From Parendozoicomonas sp. Alg238-R29 (GTDB taxonomy: Bacteria > Pseudomonadota > Gammaproteobacteria > Pseudomonadales > Endozoicomonadaceae), in contig NZ_CAMZOG010000008.1 in the NCBI RefSeq assembly GCF_947331445.1, forward strand, positions 1-64,000: a stretch of 64,000 nucleotides of DNA, in the 5' to 3' direction. How positions within the stretch are numbered: the first letter of the stretch is position 1; each line of letters opens with the position of its first letter. The notes under the pieces were generated by a model. The model was not told the DNA's origin and did no database searches. It saw only the letters and a list, made by a program, of their open reading frames with translations. The position numbers and the translations under genes were made by a program. This document shows positions 8,561 through 16,320 of the stretch, piece after piece.

Positions 8561-9334
8561 ATGAACAAGTCATTACTGGTCAGCGCCGCTCTTATTCCAG
8601 CTTTCTGCCAAACTGCATGGTCTGCCTCAAACAACCCTGTAGACAAGTTAATTGATTGCACCATTGAGATTGTTCAAAACCGTCGGGGGTCTGAGAGGGA
8701 TCTTCAGTCTTTGGCTTCCATGGTACAAACAGCAGTTCAGGATGAAGACGAGGGCGTAGAAATACAGGCAAAAAACTTTCACACCCAGTGCCTTGTAATG
8801 AAAGAATCTCTGGAAGGGGCATTACAGATTAAGAAAAACTTGTATTTGTCATGGATAGAAAATCTACAAGCCACGAAGGGAACAAAGAAGCTTTTAGCCG
8901 GCTTTGTGAAACCCACTTACTCTTGCTATAGCCTTGGCTTTCATAACGGCTTTGGATTTGTACCACACGGTATCGTAGGTACAAACTTGGGAATAGATTT
9001 CTTGGATTGTTACAGTAGTCTTGGCCATGCCTGGCTGGAAACTCGCCCCTATGGAGAGCTGACAACAGGTCTTGGTGGAGCTTACAGAGCAGGGTTCCAT
9101 GGAGGATGGAGTGAACAGGAGTTCTCCCTTAAAAGACTGAATCCAATACAGCCTCACAGCAGGCTCTCTAGCGATCTACTGCCCTTTGTGGGATTACACC
9201 TGACTCCTTATGCCATTGGCGGAACATTTTCGACATCTGCCGCCATATCTATTGGATTTGGTCTGGATGTAGGTATTATTCTTAATGTGAACTCAAACAG
9301 CTATTCTCATTTGAAAGAAATGCTGTCTATTTAA
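8561..9334 (+). CDS. Exported protein of unknown function
   Basis: 257 residues. A clear Sec signal peptide (MNKSLLVSAALIPAFCQTAWSA) is followed by a ~235-residue mature protein. Residues ~25-115 are helical and charged. From ~115 the sequence becomes Gly/Ser/aromatic rich (LGFHNGFGFVPHGIVG, GELTTGLGGAYRAGFHGGWS, SAAISIGFGLDVGIILNVN), as in a compact beta domain. Four mature Cys (33, 77, 122, 150) could make two disulfides. I recognise no family. It is divergent from the P-loop NTPase gene, with 162 bases between starts. Confidence 0.6.
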   Translation: MNKSLLVSAALIPAFCQTAWSASNNPVDKLIDCTIEIVQNRRGSERDLQSLASMVQTAVQDEDEGVEIQAKNFHTQCLVMKESLEGALQIKKNLYLSWIENLQATKGTKKLLAGFVKPTYSCYSLGFHNGFGFVPHGIVGTNLGIDFLDCYSSLGHAWLETRPYGELTTGLGGAYRAGFHGGWSEQEFSLKRLNPIQPHSRLSSDLLPFVGLHLTPYAIGGTFSTSAAISIGFGLDVGIILNVNSNSYSHLKEMLSI

Positions 9335-9488
9335 CAAATATAAGCTCTCTATCCGTATTAGATCTTATAGATCTAGTTCTTCGAACGTATATCCAAATAT
9401 AAAAAAACGTGGCTATAAATTATTCGAAAGTGATGAGATTCAAATTGAAAAATCTTGACGAAAAATAACAAAATCAAACCAAGCAGGC

Positions 9489-9656
9489 TTACTTGATATA
9501 CTTATCCGCTTCACGGAAGAACGAAGACATATCATCCCACTTGTTGACACCCTGAACGTTGGCATAATTTAGGATGCGTCGGCTTTGCATGATAGTTTCG
9601 AAATGGCGGGTATTCTTCTTCAGTTCAACCCAGCGGGCTACTGCTGCATTTTTCAT
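9489..9656 (-). CDS. Small basic protein of unknown function (55 residues)
   Basis: 55 residues from ATG 9656, preceded by an AGGA eight bases upstream. It has amphipathic, charged helices (AARWVELKKNTRHFETIMQ-like spacing) and a C-terminal WDDMSSFFREADKYIK. An upstream in-frame start at 9701 would add 15 residues but has no better ribosome site. The even spread of charged and aromatic residues and the good ribosome site make this more than a chance frame. No family is recognised. Confidence 0.45.
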   Translation of the reverse strand: MKNAAVARWVELKKNTRHFETIMQSRRILNYANVQGVNKWDDMSSFFREADKYIK

Positions 9657-9867
9657 GGTTTTAATCCTGCGGAAGAACCGGGAATACGGTTCTTTTATCA
9701 ACAGAGTTATTCTATAAATCTCACCTCCCCTTTAGAAATCGATAAAATTTCTGCCCCTTATCAACTTGCCTTATACCCCTGTAATTACCGACATTCTTTC
9801 ACCTGCTTGCATAACGAAACCAATAATCGCTGTTACAATCACCTAAACCATACAAGGCAGTAATCGT

Positions 9868-10764
9868 ATGCATATAACCCTGCGCCAGTTTGAAATATTC
9901 CGAGCTGTTGCTCGTACAGGAAAGGTGACAGCGGCCGCAAAAACCCTTCATATATCCCAACCTGCAGCCAGCATGGCGCTGTCAGAACTGGAAAAACAGC
10001 TTGGGCAACTCTTTGATCGCCACCATCGACTGGGGCTGACACTGAACGACGCAGGACGCGCATTGCTTCCCAAAGCCAGCGAGATTATTGACCGAGCCCG
10101 TGAAATAGAGCTTCAGTTCAGCGAAGGTGGTCATCAAGCTCAGGGGGAGTTAAAAATCAGTGCCAGCTCCACTGTAGGAAACAACCTTTTGCCAGGATTG
10201 GTTTCTTCTTTCAAAGAGGAGCACTCTGGCATCCAGGTATCACTGACCATCAGCAATAGTCGAGATATAGAAAAACAACTGCTGAATTTCGAAACCGATC
10301 TCGCCGTAGTTGAAGGTGCATGCCTCAACCCGGATATCCGGGTTGAGGCATGGCGGGAAGATGAATTGGTGATTATCTGCCACCCTGGTCACCCTTTTGC
10401 AGGGAAACCCAATGTCACTTTAAACCTTCTATCCGATGAACCCTGGGTCATCCGAGAGTCTGGCTCAAGCACACGCGAGCTTTTTGATGAAATGATTGCC
10501 ACCCGCTTAAAAACACCGGCAATTAGTATGGTTTTGAACCGTGCCGAAGCTATTAAACATGCGGTTGCCAGCGAGCTTGGTATTGCGTGTATGTCGTCTA
10601 TAGCGGCAAGTAAAAGTCTGGCCAGCGGCAGTATTAAAACAATAGAGGTTGAAGACTTACTTCTTAAGCGACATTTCTATGTGCTCACCCACCATCAGAA
10701 ATATCACACAGATGCCCTGCAAGCCTTCCATGACTTTTTGATGTCATCTACAGAGCATGTATAA
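9868..10764 (+). CDS. LysR-type transcriptional regulator (CysL/CbbR-like)
   Basis: 298 residues. The winged helix is MHITLRQFEIFRAVARTGKVTAAAKTLHISQPAASMALSELE in outline (residues 1-60), very like the CysL/CbbR branch of LysR regulators. The effector domain starts at GELKISASSTVGNNLLPGL and includes the EDELVIICHPGHPFAG and ELGIACMSSIA segments. This branch often controls sulfur, carbon or nitrogen assimilation genes, but no target is adjacent; the next gene is a convergent GST. A 34-bp perfect palindrome is embedded in the effector-domain coding sequence, around residues 151-162. Confidence 0.85.
   Translation: MHITLRQFEIFRAVARTGKVTAAAKTLHISQPAASMALSELEKQLGQLFDRHHRLGLTLNDAGRALLPKASEIIDRAREIELQFSEGGHQAQGELKISASSTVGNNLLPGLVSSFKEEHSGIQVSLTISNSRDIEKQLLNFETDLAVVEGACLNPDIRVEAWREDELVIICHPGHPFAGKPNVTLNLLSDEPWVIRESGSSTRELFDEMIATRLKTPAISMVLNRAEAIKHAVASELGIACMSSIAASKSLASGSIKTIEVEDLLLKRHFYVLTHHQKYHTDALQAFHDFLMSSTEHV
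10319..10352. repeat. 34-bp perfect palindrome inside a LysR coding region
   Basis: The 17-base half CATGCCTCAACCCGGAT is followed directly by its exact reverse complement, with no spacer. It lies in frame and encodes part of a normal-looking effector domain (ACLNPDIRVEAW). No second copy was seen in the window. Confidence 0.95.
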
Positions 10765-10773
10765 GTTAAATGA

Positions 10774-10792
10774 CCTCCGGCTCCGCCGGAGG
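10774..10792 (+). terminator. Stem-loop after LysR gene
   Basis: CCTCCGGC, loop TCC, GCCGGAGG: 8-bp GC-rich stem ten bases past the LysR stop. The following sequence (CTTATTTG) is only weakly T-rich. Confidence 0.55.
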
Positions 10793-10830
10793 CTTATTTG
10801 GGGACCCTCAAAGGGCTTCAGTTTAAAAAC

Positions 10831-10861
10831 AAAGGCCCGCAACCAAACATGCAGGCTTTTT
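10831..10861. terminator. Bidirectional terminator between LysR and GST operon
   Basis: AAAGGCCCGCA (10831-10841) pairs with TGCAGGCTTTT (10850-10860), with one wobble and one mismatch. It has T-runs on both strands (TTTTT after it on plus, TTTGTTTTT on minus), between convergent genes. Confidence 0.65.
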
Positions 10862-10878
10862 CGTTAAACGAGGAGCAA

Positions 10879-11538
10879 TTATTTAACAATCATTTCCTGG
10901 CCACTTTTTACAACAGCTGCTGCATCTGGTCGCACAGGAATCTTGATACCTTTTGCACAGGCAGGCCGTTCATAAATTTGATCGATCCAACGCTTCAGGT
11001 TACCCAAACCATCAATATTTAGGCCAGACCAGTTCCAGGTCCGTGCCCAGCACCAGTTAGCAATGTCAGCAATACTGAAATCACCAGCCAGAAATTCATT
11101 ATCTTTCAGGTGTCCATCCAACACTTCCATCAACCGCCGACCTTCATTCTGGTAACGATCAATAGCGGGCTGGATTTTTTCAGGAAAATAGCGATAGAAG
11201 ACATTGGCCTGCCCCATCATGGGCCCAACTCCACCCATCTGGAACATCAACCATTGCATCACCTGGCTGCGGCCTTTGACATCTTCTGGCATTAACAAAC
11301 CGGTTTTCTCAGCCAGATAAACCATAATCGCGCCAGATTCGAAGACCAAAAAGTCATCAGCATCACGGTCAACGATAACAGGAATCCGTCCATTGGGGTT
11401 CATTGCCAGAAAGTCAGGTTTTTTCTGTTCACCAGACATAAGATTTACAGGCTTCACCTCATAGGAAATGCCCATCTCTTCCAGCGTTACAGAAACCTTA
11501 TGACCATTTGGTGTGGGGGACGTATAAAGGCTGATCAT
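10879..11538 (-). CDS. Glutathione S-transferase, YfcG/YghU-like (nu class)
   Basis: 219 residues. The N-terminal thioredoxin fold has [19 protein letters not shown] and the glutathione-binding [15 protein letters not shown]. The C-terminal helical domain has [14 protein letters not shown] and [12 protein letters not shown]. These closely follow E. coli YfcG, a nu-class enzyme that reduces disulfides using bound glutathione and has Thr/Asn in the active loop rather than Tyr/Ser/Cys. It is the second gene of a two-GST operon; its ATG overlaps the stop of the upstream GST by four bases (ATGA), suggesting translational coupling. Confidence 0.85.
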   Translation of the reverse strand: MISLYTSPTPNGHKVSVTLEEMGISYEVKPVNLMSGEQKKPDFLAMNPNGRIPVIVDRDADDFLVFESGAIMVYLAEKTGLLMPEDVKGRSQVMQWLMFQMGGVGPMMGQANVFYRYFPEKIQPAIDRYQNEGRRLMEVLDGHLKDNEFLAGDFSIADIANWCWARTWNWSGLNIDGLGNLKRWIDQIYERPACAKGIKIPVRPDAAAVVKSGQEMIVK

Positions 11539-12146
11539 GCCTGAGCACTCGCCCGGGCAGACACAAGCTCATGCCAGCGACGCAGGTTCGGATGCTCATC
11601 AGTGATTCTCAGTTGCACAACTCGGGCAAAATCAACAGCGCAAAGAAGGGTGACATCTGCGATAGAAAAACTCTCACCAGCAACATAAACATTGTCCGCC
11701 AGGTGAGCATCAATCCTGGACATAAACTTCGCTGCATTTTTGCCCGCTTCAACACCGTACTCTTTAACCGGAGTCATACGGTCTTTAAAATAGCCGGTCG
11801 TATGCTGGAAGCACATTCCCACCTGATTCATAAAATAGATTTCACACTGCCGCTGCCACATTTCAATCTGGGCCTTTTGCAGAGGCGTGTCTCCCATGAG
11901 CGCTGGCTCCGGGAACATCTCTTCAAAATAACGACAGATAGCTACCGTTTCAGAAATACAGGTGCCATCCTCCAATTCTAACCAGGGCACTTTGCCAAAA
12001 GGGTTGCGAGCCAGATACTCAGGTTTCAGGTTGTCACCACCTGCCAGATCCAGCTGAATAAATTCAATATCCGTTATACCCTTTTCGGCCAGAAACATGC
12101 GTACACGACGAGGGTTAGGGGCTGTACGGGACTCATAAATTTTCAT
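11535..12146 (-). CDS. Glutathione S-transferase family protein
   Basis: 203 residues. The thioredoxin-like N-terminus ([24 protein letters not shown], then [28 protein letters not shown]) and the C-terminal helical domain ([18 protein letters not shown]) are intact. The APNPRRVR loop and [13 protein letters not shown] are typical of bacterial GSTs that process small electrophiles; the substrate is unknown. It is the first gene of the pair, ~80 bases downstream of the DeoR regulator on the same strand, so the regulator may control it. Confidence 0.85.
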   Translation of the reverse strand: MKIYESRTAPNPRRVRMFLAEKGITDIEFIQLDLAGGDNLKPEYLARNPFGKVPWLELEDGTCISETVAICRYFEEMFPEPALMGDTPLQKAQIEMWQRQCEIYFMNQVGMCFQHTTGYFKDRMTPVKEYGVEAGKNAAKFMSRIDAHLADNVYVAGESFSIADVTLLCAVDFARVVQLRITDEHPNLRRWHELVSARASAQA

Positions 12147-12227
12147 ATTTCTGGCTCATTATTTGAATTGTTAGACAACCAATACTATGTCCGCCTTAGC
12201 AGACATACAACCGGAGAAAATTGTTGC

Positions 12228-12992
12228 TTACATGGTTGTGCAGAACACATCAATCCCGGCTTCGCTCAACGCTTCATGGGCTGGAGAACTTAAACGGTCA
12301 TCAGTAATAATCAGGTCAAACTTCTTAAGGTCACAGATTTTGTGGAAAGAGTAACGGCTGTACTTTTCGCTGTCTGCCACCAAAATGGAAGTATCAGAAC
12401 GTTCAATCATCTTGTTCTTCATGGCACAACGGCGCTCTGTTGGCGTTGTCACACCACGACGAAGATCCCAAGAGGTGCAGCCGACAAAAGCGATATCCAC
12501 ATGAACGTTATCCAGAAATGCATCGGCCTTACTGCCCAGGCAGGACTGAGTGCAGTCATCAACCCGGCCACCAGGGATAAACACTTCAATATTCTGGTAG
12601 CGGCACAGGAACTGAGCCTGAGCCAGATCTGAAGTAATTACCCGGATATTTCTATCGGTAATCTCGCGCGCAATATCCATGCAGGTAGTACCCGCATCCA
12701 ACAGAATGGAGTGACCATCGTGCACCATGGATGCTGCATACCGGGCAATAGAAGCCTTTTCTGCCGGGCTCTGGGTACGGCGCTCTTCGGTATGAGGCTG
12801 GGTATTAATGTACTGACCAATCGTGGCTCCACCGTGGGTACGGCGAACTAATCCCTGCTCTTCCAGCTTGTTAAGGTCTCGACGGATGGTCATGCTGGAA
12901 ACTGTCAGATTATCAGCCAGTGTCTCAACATTGGCATATTCGTGCTGGCGCAGAAAACTGAGAATATGCTCACGACGCTCGATTGCTAACAA
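12228..12992 (-). CDS. DeoR-family transcriptional regulator (TTG start)
   Basis: 254 residues. The N-terminal DeoR winged helix reads AIERREHILSFLRQHEYANVETLADNLTVSSMTIRRDLNKLEEQGLVRRTHGGA in sense. The sugar-phosphate-binding domain has LLDAGTTCMDIAREI, GGRVDD and FVGCTSWDLRRGVTTPTERRCAMKNKMI. I chose the TTG at 12992 because a perfect AGGAGG lies seven bases upstream and the resulting length is normal. The open frame extends to 13070 but adds unrelated residues. DeoR proteins usually sense phosphorylated sugars. The neighbours are the GST operon downstream and the tandem paralogues upstream, so its target is unclear. Confidence 0.85.
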   Translation of the reverse strand: MLAIERREHILSFLRQHEYANVETLADNLTVSSMTIRRDLNKLEEQGLVRRTHGGATIGQYINTQPHTEERRTQSPAEKASIARYAASMVHDGHSILLDAGTTCMDIAREITDRNIRVITSDLAQAQFLCRYQNIEVFIPGGRVDDCTQSCLGSKADAFLDNVHVDIAFVGCTSWDLRRGVTTPTERRCAMKNKMIERSDTSILVADSEKYSRYSFHKICDLKKFDLIITDDRLSSPAHEALSEAGIDVFCTTM

Positions 12993-13201
12993 AGGGATTC
13001 CCTCCTGAATGCTGTATATAGCCCACTGTCTTTCGGCCCATAAATGAGCTCTGGAGTGGCAAATGAACAAAACAGCACAATTTTATAGGGAAATGAGAGT
13101 TTTCACCCCTTGGGATATTCCCATATAGGATAGTTTTTCCTCTGAGCAGCTCTCTATTACGAACTTTTCCCCAACAGCACAGTCAATATTGGTAACTGCC
13201 T

Positions 13202-13219
13202 GCTCTTATGGAAAAGAGC
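13202..13219 (+). promoter_or_regulatory. Leader hairpin of first tandem paralogue
   Basis: GCTCTT (13202-13207), loop ATGGAA, AAGAGC (13214-13219), 54 bases before the start codon. A matching hairpin with a compensated base pair precedes the second paralogue (14808-14825). Just upstream both leaders share AGTCAATATTRGTAAC (13181-13196 here). Confidence 0.5.
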
Positions 13220-13273
13220 TGGTACGACTTAGGTCGAATTGTCAATCCAACTCAAGACATGGAGGTCTTTGAT

Positions 13274-14677
13274 ATGTCACCAACTCAACGTGCCAAGCTT
13301 GTCACAAATGCTGCTTTAAATGCAGTTTCTGGTCAGGCTATCTCCAAAGTACAATCTATTATTGACCTCGTGAAAGACGATGCTAGCACTACGTGGAACG
13401 GTATTAGGAGCGTTTGCACAACTCACGTCGCACCCTTTCTTTCCACAGCGTCTGCAGCTACAGCTAATGCCATTGTGGCAGGCCAAAATGCTACAACTGC
13501 CCTGCTTGGTGATTATATTCCTGCCGCAATGGGCTTTGTTCAACAAAAAATCACCAGCGTACCAGGCGTTGCCAATGTTGGTTCTGCTATTGGTTTGGGC
13601 GCAGTAGCGTCCACTCTTGTCAGCCCTCACCTTGCTTCAGGTTTGTGGATTTGTACCCGCACTCTGCGCTCTATTTTCCAGAAGCGTACTAATAACTCTG
13701 TTATGAAGAAATTTGCGGCTACAAATAACCTTGATGAAAAGAAGAGCATTCTCGAAGCTCGCGCCAAACAGCTGGAAGACAGAAGTATCGCTCAAAAGTC
13801 TCTGGCAGACAGAAGCATTGGTCTTTGGGGAGCTGCTAAGTACCTGATGACCTTTGCGACTCCTGCACTGGCTATGCCGCAAATTGGCGCATTGATTTCA
13901 GTGTTTTGCCCTGTGTCTGCTCCTGCAGTACTGCCTATTTGTTTGAGTATTGGTGCTGGCGCCTGTGCTCTTAAGTTCCTCACTACTCGCTTTGACTCTT
14001 GGAGAGAGCGTAAGGCAGCTGAAGAAACTATGAAGCAGGCTGCAATCTTCCGTGGAATTCTCGCCCATGTAGAAGATGGTATTGAACTCGTTGATGCCGA
14101 GAAAGACCTGCAAGCAGCCGCCAATAAGGAAAAGCAGCACGAGTTGCTTACAGAGACCCATCGGGCTGTTATAGAAGAGCTTCATCACGAGAAGGCTGCT
14201 CACAAGACAATTGTAGACATCATGACTTGTAAAAATGAATCCCTGACCAAAAAGATTGCTCAGGCAGACGAGAATACCAACGCTCTAACACTCGCGAATA
14301 TTGAGCTTGCCTCCAGAGAAGAAGCCCTTGCCAAAGAAGTGAAAAAGCTGGAGGAAATGCTGGAGGAAATGCTACGTGCGAAGCCCGAAACTCGCCATCC
14401 GCGGCTTCAGCGCTCTCACTCTCAAGTGTTCTCTATAGAGGAAATAGGGGGTGTTGCCCCTGAAGGAATAATTCCGACCGATAGCCTTTACCTCTCCCTA
14501 GATGAAGATACTGTGAGTGGTGTTAACAACTCAGTAACCAGGCAGGTGTCCCAGGACTCTGGCAAAGGTGATGAAGATAATGATACTGAATACTTAACCA
14601 AGCAGAGAGCCTGGTGGAACCCCGGGCGAATGTTTTATGGCCCCACTTATCAGGTACCCGTAACAGTATCAAGTTAA
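13274..14677 (+). CDS. Tandem paralogue A: membrane-helix/coiled-coil protein of unknown family
   Basis: 467 residues. I chose ATG 13274 (GGAGG eight bases upstream) because its paralogue starts at the matching place; the frame opens earlier at 13208, inside the shared leader hairpin. Layout: a small-residue-rich N-terminal region with a glycine-zipper-like GSAIGLGAVAS; then the block GLWICTRTLRSIFQKRTNN; a hydrophobic hairpin around residues 190-240 (PALAMPQIGALISVFCPVSAP onward); RFDSWRERKAAEETMKQA; a long charged coiled coil (~260-400); and a variable acidic tail. There is no N-terminal signal peptide. The two-helix membrane hairpin plus cytosolic coiled coil recalls proteins inserted into host membranes by symbionts and chlamydiae, but this is only an analogy. 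I recognise no family. Confidence 0.65.
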   Translation: MSPTQRAKLVTNAALNAVSGQAISKVQSIIDLVKDDASTTWNGIRSVCTTHVAPFLSTASAATANAIVAGQNATTALLGDYIPAAMGFVQQKITSVPGVANVGSAIGLGAVASTLVSPHLASGLWICTRTLRSIFQKRTNNSVMKKFAATNNLDEKKSILEARAKQLEDRSIAQKSLADRSIGLWGAAKYLMTFATPALAMPQIGALISVFCPVSAPAVLPICLSIGAGACALKFLTTRFDSWRERKAAEETMKQAAIFRGILAHVEDGIELVDAEKDLQAAANKEKQHELLTETHRAVIEELHHEKAAHKTIVDIMTCKNESLTKKIAQADENTNALTLANIELASREEALAKEVKKLEEMLEEMLRAKPETRHPRLQRSHSQVFSIEEIGGVAPEGIIPTDSLYLSLDEDTVSGVNNSVTRQVSQDSGKGDEDNDTEYLTKQRAWWNPGRMFYGPTYQVPVTVSS

Positions 14678-14693
14678 TTGACCCAGATGATTT

Positions 14694-14716
14694 GAGCTGG
14701 CTTGCCGGCTCTTTTT
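14694..14716 (+). terminator. Rho-independent terminator of paralogue A
   Basis: GAGCTGGC pairs with GCCGGCTC (one G-T wobble), then TTTTT; 17 bases after the stop. The terminator of paralogue B (16297-16320) has nearly the same stem, so the duplication covers it too. Confidence 0.8.
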
Positions 14717-14807
14717 ATCACGGCTGTATTTTTTGGCAAAAGAATACTCTACCTCTCTGATAGAGCGAACTTTTTACCAACCTGAAAGTCAATATTAGTA
14801 ACCATCT

Positions 14808-14825
14808 GTTCTTAGGGAAAAGAAC
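14808..14825 (+). promoter_or_regulatory. Leader hairpin of second tandem paralogue
   Basis: GTTCTT (14808-14813), loop AGGGAA, AAGAAC (14820-14825), 51 bases before the start codon. Compared with 13202-13219 the second base pair is T-A instead of C-G, so pairing is kept. The shared AGTCAATATTRGTAAC block is at 14787-14802. Confidence 0.5.
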
Positions 14826-14876
14826 TGTGTTATTTGGGTCAAACCGAAAAATCTATTTAAAACATGGAGGTTCGAT

Positions 14877-16280
14877 ATGTCACTCATCGCCAGAAACAGA
14901 ATTGCTGCAGATTTGCTTGCTGGAACTGCCGCTGCAGGCGCAATCTATGCTACAGAGCAATTGAGAGCAGGAGCCTCAATAGTATGGAACGGTATGAAAA
15001 CTTTTGGCACAAATCACGGTTTGCCATTTCTGTCTGCTGCATCCGCTAAAACCTCTGATGCTATTATCGCTGGGCACAACGCCACCTCTACATACGTTGG
15101 TGAGAAAATCCCTGAGCTGCTGACGCTTGCACAGAAAAATATTGTTCCCGTACCTGGTGTTGCAAACCTTGGCTCAGCGGTTGGTCTGGGCTTTGTCGCT
15201 GCAACTATGGTCAGCCCTTATATTGGATCAGGCTTATGGGTATGTACCCGTACTCTGCACTCTATTTTCCAGAGACGTACTAACAACACAGTACTTAAGA
15301 AAGCAATGAAAACAGATGGCCTTCAAGAAAAGAAATCCATCCTTGAAGCACGTGCCAAAATATTAGAAGACAGAAGTGTTGCTCAGAAGTCCTTGACGAA
15401 CTGCCGCATTGGCCTCTGGGGTGCTGTTAAATACTTGGCTACTTTTGCTGCTCCAGCGTTGGCTATGCCGCAAATCGGCGCACTGATTTCTGCGTTCTGC
15501 CCGATCTCCGCTCCTGCTGTACTGCCGATCTGTTTAGGTATTGGCGCTACTTCCTGTGTATTTAAGTTTGCCGCGACTCGCTTTGATTCCTGGAGAGAGC
15601 GTAAGGCAGCTGATGAAACTATGAAGCAGGCTGGTTTCTTCCGTAACATGGCTAGTCAAATAGGTGGAAGTGCTAAGCTGATCAAGGCTCGGGAAAATTT
15701 GAGAACGATTCCTGAGCGTGAAGAGATTCATACCAAACTTCAAAAGGACCATGAAGTTGCAGCTGAGCGCTTGAAAAAGGAAAAGCAAACACATACGAAA
15801 ACCAGGGAAACACTTTTTCAAAGAAATACTGAACAATCTACGGAGCTGGCAGCAAAAGAGGCAAATATTGAGACTCTTGCGGGTCAGAAAGAGCAACTCA
15901 CCTCAAACATTAAAAGTCTTACTGAAAAAGCAGAGCACCTTCAAAAACTGCTTGGTTTGAAGGAAGCATCAAACAGGCCAGTCCTGAGGCGTGTACACAG
16001 CTTGAGTTCACTACCTGTGGATACAACAGACATAATTGCTCCCACGATTAAACAGTTAAAAGCGAAAACACCTGCTATAAAAGCACTATCACGCCAAAGC
16101 TTCAGGGACTCTGGTATAGGTGAAGGAACTGCTTCAGAGGGAGATAATTCTTCAAGGTTTATAACCGCTCTCCACAATCTTAAAAGCTGGTTTCGTTACA
16201 GGACTGACCAAGTCCCAGCCCCAGCCCCAGCCCCAGCCCCAGCCCCAGCCCCAGTAACAGTAACAGTTTCTGATAGCTAA
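14877..16280 (+). CDS. Tandem paralogue B: membrane-helix/coiled-coil protein with Pro-Ala tail
   Basis: 467 residues, the same length as paralogue A, 199 bases downstream of it. Nearly identical blocks are GLWVCTRTLHSIFQRRTNN, EKKSILEARAKILEDRS, PALAMPQIGALISAFCPIS and RFDSWRERKAADETMKQA. The N-terminal ~45 residues and the coiled coil have diverged strongly. The C-terminal part keeps short motifs (RRVHSLSS; RQSFRDSGIGEG) that also occur in A, which points to selection on a tail otherwise free to vary. The tail ends in a Pro-Ala repeat followed by VTVTVSDS; A has only QVPVTVSS there. ATG 14877 has GGAGG seven bases upstream. Function unknown; the same membrane-hairpin and coiled-coil reasoning applies. 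Confidence 0.65.
   Translation: MSLIARNRIAADLLAGTAAAGAIYATEQLRAGASIVWNGMKTFGTNHGLPFLSAASAKTSDAIIAGHNATSTYVGEKIPELLTLAQKNIVPVPGVANLGSAVGLGFVAATMVSPYIGSGLWVCTRTLHSIFQRRTNNTVLKKAMKTDGLQEKKSILEARAKILEDRSVAQKSLTNCRIGLWGAVKYLATFAAPALAMPQIGALISAFCPISAPAVLPICLGIGATSCVFKFAATRFDSWRERKAADETMKQAGFFRNMASQIGGSAKLIKARENLRTIPEREEIHTKLQKDHEVAAERLKKEKQTHTKTRETLFQRNTEQSTELAAKEANIETLAGQKEQLTSNIKSLTEKAEHLQKLLGLKEASNRPVLRRVHSLSSLPVDTTDIIAPTIKQLKAKTPAIKALSRQSFRDSGIGEGTASEGDNSSRFITALHNLKSWFRYRTDQVPAPAPAPAPAPAPVTVTVSDS
16214..16255 (+). repeat. Hexanucleotide tandem repeat (CCCAGC) in paralogue B
   Basis: Six perfect CCCAGC units (16214-16249) plus a seventh with one change (CCCAGT). In frame they encode an alternating Pro-Ala run. 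A gain or loss of units would change length by two residues without a frameshift. Confidence 0.95.
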
Positions 16281-16296
16281 AAAATCCATGTTATTT

Positions 16297-16320
16297 GAGC
16301 CGGTTCGCCGGCTCTTTTTT
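16297..16320 (+). terminator. Rho-independent terminator of paralogue B
   Basis: GAGCCGG, loop TTCG, CCGGCTC, TTTTTT: 7-bp perfect stem with a stable UUCG tetraloop, 17 bases after the stop. It overlaps the last bases of the convergent kinase gene. Confidence 0.9.

Noticed and set aside
9359-9375. TAGATC-TTATA-GATCTA dyad
   Set aside because: Short, A+T-rich and in a gap between genes; consistent with chance.
11571-11981. 136-codon plus-strand frame
   Set aside because: Antisense to the second GST.
13111-13123. TGGGA-TAT-TCCCA dyad upstream of the tandem paralogues
   Set aside because: Five-base arms are too short to call an operator without support; not seen before the second paralogue.
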